A stretch of 5,909 nt of DNA from contig USDN01000102.1 of assembly GCA_900553515.1 (NCBI GenBank), positions 1 to 5,909 on the forward strand, given 5' to 3'. Shown piece after piece: positions 1 through 4,932 of this stretch. Position 1 is the stretch's first letter, and each line of letters begins with the position of its first letter. Under the pieces are notes generated by a model that saw nothing but the letters and a program-made list of their open reading frames with translations, did not search any database and was not told the DNA's origin. The stretch is from an uncultured Blautia sp. Its GTDB lineage: Bacteria; Bacillota; Clostridia; Lachnospirales; Lachnospiraceae. Both the position numbers and the translations under genes were made by a program.

Positions 1-74
1 GCTACCATGTTGCGGTTGTAGATACGTCTTCCGATGTCACAAATCTGTTTTTTGATTTCAAACTCGTTTACCAT
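1..74 (-). CDS. Class II aldolase/adducin family protein, 5' end only (probable L-fuculose/L-rhamnulose-phosphate aldolase)
   Basis: Only the first 24 codons are in the window; the gene continues past coordinate 1. The N-terminus contains ICDIGRRIYNRNMVA, which matches the start of class II (zinc-dependent) aldolase/adducin-fold enzymes, where this helix precedes the N-D-G-N-I-S type motif. The start is secure: ATG at 74 follows AAGGAGG (83-89) by 8 nt. Family members of this kind cleave fuculose-1-phosphate or rhamnulose-1-phosphate to DHAP and lactaldehyde. The adjacent diol dehydratase and its activase make that role likely, because lactaldehyde reduction gives 1,2-propanediol. A ribulose-phosphate 4-epimerase of the same fold cannot be excluded from 24 residues. 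The zinc histidines and any C-terminal encapsulation peptide lie outside the window. The gene has its own promoter, described at 115-151. Confidence 0.75.
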   Translation of the reverse strand, partial: MVNEFEIKKQICDIGRRIYNRNMV

Positions 75-82
75 GCTTTTTT

Positions 83-89
83 CCTCCTT
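83..89 (-). promoter_or_regulatory. Ribosome binding site of the aldolase gene
   Basis: AAGGAGG on the minus strand, 8 nt before the ATG at 74. It is a near-perfect Shine-Dalgarno sequence and fixes the start. Its TAAGGAG core also occurs in the operator dyad upstream. Confidence 0.85.
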
Positions 90-114
90 AAGCAATTTGG
101 TTTCATTTTTATTT

Positions 115-136
115 ATAAGGAGATTCTACTCCTTAT
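115..136. promoter_or_regulatory. Perfect 8+8 bp operator-like dyad centred on the aldolase -10 box
   Basis: ATAAGGAG (115-122) and CTCCTTAT (129-136) are perfect inverted repeats with a 6-nt centre that is exactly the -10 hexamer. The dyad centre (125.5) coincides with the -10 centre. A protein bound here would block polymerase, so a repressor operator is the simplest reading. Because the predicted start site is near 116, the element would not be transcribed whole from this promoter, so it is unlikely to be an attenuator hairpin for it. The regulator family cannot be named from the sequence. Confidence 0.6.
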
Positions 137-151
137 TCACAGGATTGTCAA
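123..151 (-). promoter_or_regulatory. Sigma-A promoter of the aldolase gene
   Basis: On the minus strand, TTGACA (146-151) is a perfect -35, followed by a 17-bp spacer and TAGAAT (123-128), one mismatch from the consensus -10. Transcription should start near 116, giving a leader of about 42 nt before the ATG at 74. The promoter means the aldolase can be transcribed apart from the dehydratase-activase pair upstream, although read-through from them is also possible. Confidence 0.8.
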
Positions 152-237
152 GGAAATCTTGTTGATTCATGTTGTTTCTATCGGTTTTATGTTGTTGTTT
201 TTGTTGTGTTTCTATTTTTTGTCATTTTCTGAAAAAA

Positions 238-251
238 TATACAATTGTATA
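238..251. repeat. 14-bp perfect palindrome (weak terminator or operator)
   Basis: TATACAATTGTATA is perfectly self-complementary. On the minus strand it is followed by TTTTTTC, so the transcript leaving the activase gene could form a weak AT-only hairpin (5-bp stem, AATT loop) before a U-run. It lies about 75 nt past the activase stop. The stem is too weak for a confident terminator, so an operator is an equal possibility. Confidence 0.3.
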
Positions 252-324
252 AACCCTTATAAATGCAGTTTTTTCGTATATTTTCAGTCTTTTCGAAAAC
301 CACATTTATATTGCACAGAACTCA

Positions 325-1116
325 TCAGCCTCCGATCTGTACCCGGAGAGAAGCCGTACTCTCTGCTGTCATTTTCAGAGTTTTCATCTTTTCAGGCTCC
401 GGCGGAAGGATTCCATCCATCAGATATTCCCGCCCCAGACCTTCATATTTATCCTGTCCCAGTCTGTGATAAGGAAGAAGATGAAGTTCTTCCACTCCCG
501 GAAGGGTATCTGCAAAAGCCGCGATCCCCTGAATCTCCTCTACGGTATCGTTAAAGGAAGGGATCACCGGCACACGGATGATCAGTCTTGTCTGTCCTGA
601 CAGCGCCACTTTCCGCGCATTTTCCATCATCAGCTCATTTGACCGTCCGGTAAACATTTTATGTTTTTCAGGATTGGTATGCTTGATATCCATAAGATAA
701 AGATCCAGATAAGGAAGCAGCTGCCGGATTTTTTCAAAATCCGCGCAGGCCATACTTTCTATTGCCGTATTGATCCCGATCTCTTTCGCTGCCCGGAGAA
801 GATCTCTGGAAAATTCCGGCTGGCACAGGCATTCCCCTCCGGAAAGAGTCATCCCTCCTCCTGAGCGGTAATAATAAGGTCTGTCCTTTTCCACCTCCGC
901 GATCATCTCTCTCACCGTGGTATCTCTTCCGATCACTTTTTCCTCACCCATGACCTTCATAGTCTGGATACGGTATTCCTGTGATTCCGGATTACAGCAC
1001 CAGCGGCACCGCAGCACACAGCCTTTCAAAAAAACAATGGTGCGGATTCCCGGTCCGTCATGGACAGAATACCTCTGAATATCAAAAATCCTCCCCTTAG
1101 TGTCCAAATAATCCAT
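325..1116 (-). CDS. Glycyl radical enzyme activating protein (radical SAM), diol dehydratase activase
   Basis: A 263-residue radical SAM protein expected to use S-adenosylmethionine and a [4Fe-4S] cluster to place the glycyl radical on the neighbouring dehydratase. Visible motifs are YSVHDGPGIRT (residues 16-26), the cluster motif CVLRCRWC (33-40, C33/C37/C40) followed by another Cys and NPESQ, the SAM-binding SGGE (92-95), LMDIKHTNPEKH (141-152) and LLPYH (213-217). The start is placed at ATG 1116 because AGGAAAGG lies about 6 nt upstream; the open frame extends 28 codons further, back into the dehydratase gene. After the cluster motif the chain goes almost straight to the SGGE region, without the Cys-rich ferredoxin-like insert seen in the glycerol dehydratase and choline lyase activases. 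The gene starts 49 nt after the dehydratase stop, so the two are probably co-transcribed. Function is confident; the exact partner is inferred from position. Confidence 0.93.
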   Translation of the reverse strand: MDYLDTKGRIFDIQRYSVHDGPGIRTIVFLKGCVLRCRWCCNPESQEYRIQTMKVMGEEKVIGRDTTVREMIAEVEKDRPYYYRSGGGMTLSGGECLCQPEFSRDLLRAAKEIGINTAIESMACADFEKIRQLLPYLDLYLMDIKHTNPEKHKMFTGRSNELMMENARKVALSGQTRLIIRVPVIPSFNDTVEEIQGIAAFADTLPGVEELHLLPYHRLGQDKYEGLGREYLMDGILPPEPEKMKTLKMTAESTASLRVQIGG

Positions 1117-1165
1117 ATTATGCCTTTCCTGCATCATTACTCTGTTCTTTCCTCTGCCAGTCCCG

Positions 1166-3685
1166 TCAGAAGCCCTGCTCGGTCCTTCTGATAATATCAT
1201 CCTGAAGAGATCTGGAAAGTGTGGTAAACAAAGCGCTGTAACCAGCTACCCGAACAACCAGATGTTTATATTTTTCCGGGTTTTTCTGGGCGTCCAGAAG
1301 GGTTTCTCTGTCAACCACATTAAACTGCACATGCATTCCCTTCTGATCGAAATACGAACGGATCAGAGCTACAAACTTCTCCAGGCCTGCTCTTCCGGCA
1401 AGTGCGGAAGGATGGAATTTCTGGTTAAAGAGCGTACCGTTTGATACAATAAAATGATCCAGTCTGGAAACTGACGTTGCCGCCGCGGTCGGACCTTTTA
1501 TATCCTTGCCTGCAGACGGCGATACTCCATCCGCCACAGGTGTATGGGCATAACGTCCGTCCGGAGTCGCACCTGTCTGTCCGCCAAGAGGAACATTTGC
1601 AGAAACCGGGTAAAGTCCCGCCTGGAACTGGCCTCCCCTTGGATTTCTGTAATTCTGAAGAGGTCTGGTATATGTATAAGCCACATCTCTGGCAAAATAA
1701 TCCACCTCAGGAATATCATTTCCGAACTTCGGCACCTCGTCGATCAACTGATGGATTTCCTCATATCTTGCCTTCTGCTGTTCTGACGGCTTCATATTCA
1801 GGACTGTCTGAAGAACAGACGCCGCAGTCTTTTCGTCAATCTTCTGCCCCCGGCGCTCCATTTCTTTCAGAATGGATGCCGTCATATCTGCCGCTGTCTG
1901 CTGATCGATGCCTTTGCCGTAATTCCATGCAAGAGCCTCTTTCAGTTCTTCCATGGATATCATTTTGTCTCTGTATACCAGCTGGCGTACCGCATAAAGT
2001 GAATCCGCCATATTGGCAATCCCAAAGCCCTGAGGTCCGGTAAAGTTATATACGGCTCCGCCCTCCTGTACAGACATGCCTCTCTTCAGACAATCGTCCA
2101 CCATACAGGACAGGAACGGCAGCGGACATCTTTCCGCATGCGCCACGTCAATGGCATTGTCTGCATTTACAAGAAGGGAAATACAGTATTCCATCTGTTT
2201 TTTATAAGCATCATAAAACTCTTCAAAGGTTGTCATTCCGGCAACATCGCCGGTAGGGATGCCAACCATCTCCCCTTTATCCATACCGTTGGAAAATACA
2301 AGTTCCAGAGGCCGGCACATATTAAAGAATGCCGCGTCATGCCATCCGTCTGTTTTCCCCGCTTTCTGGGGTTCCACGCAGCCGATGATGTTATATTCTC
2401 TGGCATCCTCCAGAGAAAGTCCCCTGTTCTGCAAAGAGGGAATGATCACCTCGTCATTGTAATAAGCAGGAAGCCCTATTCCGGTTCTGGTAAGCTCCGC
2501 CGCTTTGATCAGGAACTCATGAGGAGAACCGTTCCAGACTCTTACAGAAAGAGACGGCTGCGGCAGATGAACATGCATAGACGCCTGAATGGACATGATG
2601 GAAAGGTCATTTGTCACATCTTCTCCATCCTTGTTCTGTCCTCCTGCGATCAGATTCTGAAACAGGCTGTATCCCGCAAAGCCTTCTGCGGATGCAGCGT
2701 CACGGCATTTATTCAGATCATTGAGTTTCACCCAGATACAGTCCATCAGTTCCTGTGCAAACTCTCTGGTAATATTTCCGTTATCCAGATCTTTCTTATA
2801 ATATGGATACATATACTGGTCAAAACGTCCCGGCGAAATCGAATGTCCGCTGGACTCCAGCTGAATCAGCTGCTGGACAAACCAGAAAGACTGACACGCC
2901 TCATAAAATCCATTTGCGCCTTTTGCCGGAACCCGGCTGCAGTTCAGCGCAATGACCTGCAGTTCTTCCTTTCTTACCGGATCGTCGCATTCTGCCGCCA
3001 TCTTCTCGGCCAGCGCCGCATAACGCTGCGCATATTCGATCACAGCCTGGCAGCATAATATCACTGCATTTAAAAAATGAGAACGTCTTGCATAGTCGCC
3101 ATCGCCTACCTGACATTTGTCCAGCTCCGCCTGGGCCTTTGCCATAATTCCCTCATAACCGATTGCAAGAACCTCTTCGTATTTTACTGTTACATGGCCT
3201 ACACCATTATAGAAATAATTTCCCGGTGTAAAAATATTATGTTCGATCGCCCGAATAGCCTCCGGCGCCATATAGGAAGTAGCAAGTTCACTGGTTGTCC
3301 TGCCTTTCCAGTATTTATGTACCTCCCTTAACTCCTGTTTCGTTTCTTCGGCGATATAAAACGGGTCCGCGCTCCTCGTTTCAACCGTACCCAGTTCATC
3401 CTCCAGCCACTGATAAGAAAATTCCGGATAGGTCTGACACCCTCTTGGCGCTATGGTACTGCTTCCCACGATCAGTTCCTCATCACGGATAATGATGGGA
3501 ATATGACGCAGGATATGAGCAAATGCCTCCGCACGCCTGGTGATCATAGGCTGTCCTTCTGTTTCTTTATAGGACTCTGTAAGCAGCTTCGCTCTGGCAG
3601 ATTCGATCACCGGCATTTTCTCATACAGATGGTCAACCAGTCGTGTGATTCTGGATGACTTTGGAATATCTGTGGTATTAAACAT
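1166..3685 (-). CDS. B12-independent glycyl radical 1,2-propanediol (diol) dehydratase
   Basis: An 839-residue glycyl radical enzyme that should dehydrate 1,2-propanediol to propionaldehyde, or glycerol to 3-hydroxypropionaldehyde, in anaerobic cytoplasm or inside a microcompartment. Counting from ATG 3685, the active-site residues known from Clostridium butyricum glycerol dehydratase are all present: H164, H281 and S282 (in GHSISPGR), C436 and E438 (GCVEPQ), D450 (in GWHD) and the radical G815 (VRVAGYSA). C436 and G815 are 379 residues apart. From memory this equals Roseburia inulinivorans propanediol dehydratase (C438/G817) and exceeds the C. butyricum enzyme (C433/G763), which favours propanediol. 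The order is a PFL-like barrel to about residue 670, then the glycine radical domain. Start choice: AAAGGAG lies about 10 nt before ATG 3685; an ATG at 3712 in the same frame has no ribosome-binding site. No N-terminal encapsulation extension is visible. The activase follows, and a perfect-consensus promoter precedes. Confidence 0.93.
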   Translation of the reverse strand: MFNTTDIPKSSRITRLVDHLYEKMPVIESARAKLLTESYKETEGQPMITRRAEAFAHILRHIPIIIRDEELIVGSSTIAPRGCQTYPEFSYQWLEDELGTVETRSADPFYIAEETKQELREVHKYWKGRTTSELATSYMAPEAIRAIEHNIFTPGNYFYNGVGHVTVKYEEVLAIGYEGIMAKAQAELDKCQVGDGDYARRSHFLNAVILCCQAVIEYAQRYAALAEKMAAECDDPVRKEELQVIALNCSRVPAKGANGFYEACQSFWFVQQLIQLESSGHSISPGRFDQYMYPYYKKDLDNGNITREFAQELMDCIWVKLNDLNKCRDAASAEGFAGYSLFQNLIAGGQNKDGEDVTNDLSIMSIQASMHVHLPQPSLSVRVWNGSPHEFLIKAAELTRTGIGLPAYYNDEVIIPSLQNRGLSLEDAREYNIIGCVEPQKAGKTDGWHDAAFFNMCRPLELVFSNGMDKGEMVGIPTGDVAGMTTFEEFYDAYKKQMEYCISLLVNADNAIDVAHAERCPLPFLSCMVDDCLKRGMSVQEGGAVYNFTGPQGFGIANMADSLYAVRQLVYRDKMISMEELKEALAWNYGKGIDQQTAADMTASILKEMERRGQKIDEKTAASVLQTVLNMKPSEQQKARYEEIHQLIDEVPKFGNDIPEVDYFARDVAYTYTRPLQNYRNPRGGQFQAGLYPVSANVPLGGQTGATPDGRYAHTPVADGVSPSAGKDIKGPTAAATSVSRLDHFIVSNGTLFNQKFHPSALAGRAGLEKFVALIRSYFDQKGMHVQFNVVDRETLLDAQKNPEKYKHLVVRVAGYSALFTTLSRSLQDDIIRRTEQGF

Positions 3686-3707
3686 CTCCACGCTTCTCCT
3701 TTCTCCC

Positions 3708-3723
3708 GGCATCTCATGATGCC
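3708..3723 (-). other. Small hairpin in the dehydratase 5' leader
   Basis: GGCATC (3708-3713) and GATGCC (3718-3723) form a 6-bp stem with a 4-nt loop in the leader, between the predicted start site (near 3735) and the ribosome-binding site. The hairpin is short and has no T-run, so it is not a terminator. It may stabilise the mRNA or be incidental. Confidence 0.35.
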
Positions 3724-3732
3724 ATGGTTCAT

Positions 3733-3753
3733 ATAGGCCATATTATATCCTAT
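3733..3753. promoter_or_regulatory. Degenerate operator-like dyad over the dehydratase -10 box
   Basis: ATAGG (3733-3737) and CCTAT (3749-3753) are inverted around the TATAAT box, with half-site centres 16 bp apart. The ATAAGG/CCTTAT halves at the aldolase promoter are also 16 bp apart, which suggests one regulator for both promoters. The match is short and could be chance. Confidence 0.35.
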
Positions 3754-3770
3754 TTCCTTCAGCGTGTCAA
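3742..3770 (-). promoter_or_regulatory. Perfect-consensus sigma-A promoter of the dehydratase-activase operon
   Basis: On the minus strand, TTGACA (3765-3770), a 17-bp spacer and TATAAT (3742-3747) match the consensus in all twelve positions. The predicted start site near 3735 gives a leader of about 50 nt. A promoter this strong on a catabolic operon normally needs tight repression. An ATAGG-N11-CCTAT dyad (3733-3753) spans the -10 box and is a candidate operator. Confidence 0.85.
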
Positions 3771-3874
3771 CGAAACCAACATAATCTAACACATTTGTAT
3801 GAGGTTTTTCCTTTGTTTTTTGTGTGTTTTTTGTTGTTTTTTATTTATTGTATTTTTATAAAAACATACCGTTC
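3771..3874. other. A/C-rich spacer upstream of the dehydratase promoter
   Basis: On the minus strand the stretch from about 3800 to 3870 is almost G-free and made of AAAACAACAAAAAACACACA-like sequence. It could act as an UP element, as bent DNA, or as repeated activator sites. No gene is supported in the spacer between the dehydratase start and the end of the DUF3793 gene (3686-3960). Confidence 0.4.
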
Positions 3875-3913
3875 AAAAAAGACCATCCAGACTTTTCCTT
3901 ATCTGATGGTCTT
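3875..3913 (-). terminator. Intrinsic terminator of the DUF2325-DUF3793 operon
   Basis: On the minus strand AAGACCATC (3905-3913) pairs with GATGGTCTT (3879-3887) as a 9-bp stem, with extra AGA/TCT pairing inside the loop, and runs into TTTTTT. It lies about 50 nt after the DUF3793 stop and separates that operon from the dehydratase promoter. Confidence 0.85.
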
Positions 3914-3960
3914 CATAATATCAATTTCTTTTCAAAACAGTTTCGCAAAACCTTCCGGCA

Positions 3961-4512
3961 TCAGACAGCCACTGTCAGACATTCAATACTCTTCCCTCTG
4001 TTCCACTGACTGCAATAAATTCTGGTACACTCCCGAAACTTTTCAAACCGACATTTTGCCTCCTGTTCATTCCCATAGACTTTCCAGCATCCGCTGCATT
4101 TATATCCTCCAGCCCTGTTTTCAATAAATCCTTTTACATCCTCCGGCGGGTATCCCAGAAACAGCCCTATTTCATGAGGAAATCCCTCTGCTTCTTTTAA
4201 CCGTCTGCTCAGACGGACAATACATTTATCCGGGGCATCTGCTGCATATCCATACTTTTCCAGAAGCTCTGCCGCTTCTTTTACAGCGAAATCTTCCTTT
4301 AGCTTTCCCGGTCTGTATATATAAAGAAGCGCCGTTTTTTCTGTCACACGCAAAGGAACAATACGGACCCCTTTAGAAGCAAGTCTGTGATTTAAAGAGC
4401 GCAGAGCTTTCTGCAGCCGGTCTTTTCCTGCACAGGAACAGCTGAAAAGATTTCCTGTCTTCAGCCCGGCAAGCGTAGGGGAACCGTGGCGGATCACCAT
4501 TTCATCAGACAT
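3961..4512 (-). CDS. DUF3793 family protein
   Basis: A 183-residue soluble protein that I recognise as DUF3793, a family with no established function. Signatures are IRHGSPTLAGLKTGNLF near the N-terminus (residues 7-23), FPHEIGLFLGYPPEDVKGFI (111-130) and a Cys-rich tail with C139, C142 (KCSGCWKVYG), C154, C162 and C167, ending in SIECLTVAV. The tail cysteines could bind a metal or Fe-S cluster, but that is inference. At position 10 this copy has Gly in HGSPT, where I recall relatives often having Cys. The start is set at ATG 4512 because GGAGG lies 6 nt upstream; the in-frame ATG at 4527 is poorer. The start overlaps the end of the DUF2325 gene by 8 nt, indicating translational coupling. No signal peptide or membrane segment is seen. 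Confidence 0.88.
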   Translation of the reverse strand: MSDEMVIRHGSPTLAGLKTGNLFSCSCAGKDRLQKALRSLNHRLASKGVRIVPLRVTEKTALLYIYRPGKLKEDFAVKEAAELLEKYGYAADAPDKCIVRLSRRLKEAEGFPHEIGLFLGYPPEDVKGFIENRAGGYKCSGCWKVYGNEQEAKCRFEKFRECTRIYCSQWNRGKSIECLTVAV

Positions 4513-4795
4513 ATGCCACCTCCACATTTTTCTCTAAAATATTTTTCAGCGCCGACACAGAGCTGGTATTGGAACGAACCACCCGCACATTCTGCCCTTT
4601 TGTCTCATTTAAAGCATTACGCACCATTTTATGAGATACAGTACCTGTAAAAAGAACCATAAGATCCGGACTTCCAATTCCCTTAAGGCTGCTGTTCTGT
4701 TTCGGAAATACCTTTGCATTACATCGATATGCACGGCACAGATCCTTATAGCGCCGCACCATACATTCATTTCCCCCAATGATCACCACACTCAT
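4505..4795 (-). CDS. DUF2325 family protein
   Basis: A 96-residue small protein of the DUF2325 family. It begins with the family's nucleotide-binding-like start VVIIGGNE (residues 3-10) and contains DLMVLFTGTVSHKM (44-57) and SNTSSVSAL (75-83), giving a compact alpha/beta fold. The biochemical role is unknown. The start is ATG 4795, with AAAGGAG (4804-4810) 8 nt upstream; an in-frame TTG six codons earlier lies just before that ribosome-binding site and is unlikely. The stop overlaps the start of the DUF3793 gene by 8 nt. The gene has its own promoter and a leader with two TTAG-N6-CTAA dyads, so its expression is probably metal-responsive (inference). Confidence 0.88.
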   Translation of the reverse strand: MSVVIIGGNECMVRRYKDLCRAYRCNAKVFPKQNSSLKGIGSPDLMVLFTGTVSHKMVRNALNETKGQNVRVVRSNTSSVSALKNILEKNVEVAYV

Positions 4796-4814
4796 AAATA
4801 CCGCTCCTTTCAAA

Positions 4815-4828
4815 TTAGTTAAGACTAA
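4815..4828. promoter_or_regulatory. TTAG-N6-CTAA dyad, promoter-distal copy
   Basis: TTAGTTAAGACTAA: TTAGT and ACTAA are inverted repeats around a 4-nt centre. It sits 5 bp upstream of the DUF2325 ribosome-binding site. It matches the second copy at 4874-4887 in half-site sequence and spacing. The TTAG/CTAA halves resemble DtxR/IdeR-type iron or manganese repressor sites. Confidence 0.5.
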
Positions 4829-4837
4829 CTGTTTCTG

Positions 4838-4863
4838 TAAAAGAAGGCGCCTGTCAGGCGCTC
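4838..4863 (-). terminator. Attenuator-like hairpin in the DUF2325 leader
   Basis: On the minus strand GCGCCT (4856-4861) and AGGCGC (4847-4852) form a 6-bp GC stem with a 3-nt loop, followed after one C by TTCTTTT. The geometry is that of an intrinsic terminator lying inside the leader, between the two TTAG-N6-CTAA dyads. The interrupted T-run suggests partial rather than full termination. Confidence 0.45.
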
Positions 4864-4873
4864 AGTGCTTTTG

Positions 4874-4887
4874 TTAGTTCTTTCTAA
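4874..4887. promoter_or_regulatory. TTAG-N6-CTAA dyad over the transcription start
   Basis: TTAGTTCTTTCTAA, extended to GTTAG/CTAAC halves. The predicted start site is near 4889, so this dyad covers about +2 to +15, a classic repressor position. It is paired with the copy at 4815-4828. Confidence 0.55.
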
Positions 4888-4895
4888 CTATTGTC

Positions 4896-4924
4896 AGTAT
4901 ATATAATATTTCTGAAAATGTCAA
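4896..4924 (-). promoter_or_regulatory. Sigma-A promoter of the DUF2325-DUF3793 operon
   Basis: TTGACA (4919-4924), a 17-bp spacer and TATACT (4896-4901) on the minus strand. The -35 begins only 8 bp beyond the methyltransferase stop codon and no terminator hairpin lies between, so methyltransferase transcripts may read through into this unit. Confidence 0.75.
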
Positions 4925-4932
4925 TACTTTTT

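Larger units (their letters stand above)
75..324. other. 250-bp spacer between activase and aldolase genes
   Basis: This AT-rich spacer contains the aldolase ribosome-binding site, promoter and operator dyad (83-151). On the minus strand it also has an A/C-rich ACAACA tract (about 155-215), a 14-bp palindrome (238-251), a distal CCTTATAAAT half-site (255-264) and a small TTTTCGAAAA palindrome (290-299). No gene is supported here; open frames on the plus strand have no ribosome-binding site. No strong GC-rich terminator follows the activase stop, so partial read-through into the aldolase gene is possible. Confidence 0.6.

Noticed and set aside
176..190. Possible cre site in the aldolase spacer
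   Set aside because: On the minus strand ATAAAACCGATAGAA lacks the conserved TG and the 3' C, so it is not convincing.
159..554. 131-codon plus-strand open frame with a hydrophobic start
   Set aside because: The hydrophobic part is just the T-rich spacer translated, and the rest is antisense to the activase; there is no Shine-Dalgarno.
1477..2043. 188-codon plus-strand open frame
   Set aside because: It is antisense to the dehydratase glycine radical and barrel region, has no ribosome-binding site and a composition typical of a shadow frame.
2138..3058. 306-codon open frame on the plus strand
   Set aside because: It lies entirely antisense to the dehydratase gene, whose protein is fully conserved; its translation shows no family features and is an artefact of the opposite strand.
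3686..3712. Upstream in-frame start for the dehydratase (nine extra residues)
   Set aside because: The ATG at 3712 is inside a hairpin and has no ribosome-binding site, while AAAGGAG is correctly placed for ATG 3685; the family residue numbering (H164, H281, S282) also fits the shorter form.
3765..3778. Possible catabolite-repression (cre) site TGTCAACGAAACCA
   Set aside because: At least two conserved positions deviate from the cre consensus and the dyad symmetry is poor; overlap with the -35 box is suggestive but not enough.
3607..3792. 61-codon minus-strand frame across the dehydratase promoter
   Set aside because: It spans the -35, -10 and start of the dehydratase gene in another frame and has no ribosome-binding site.
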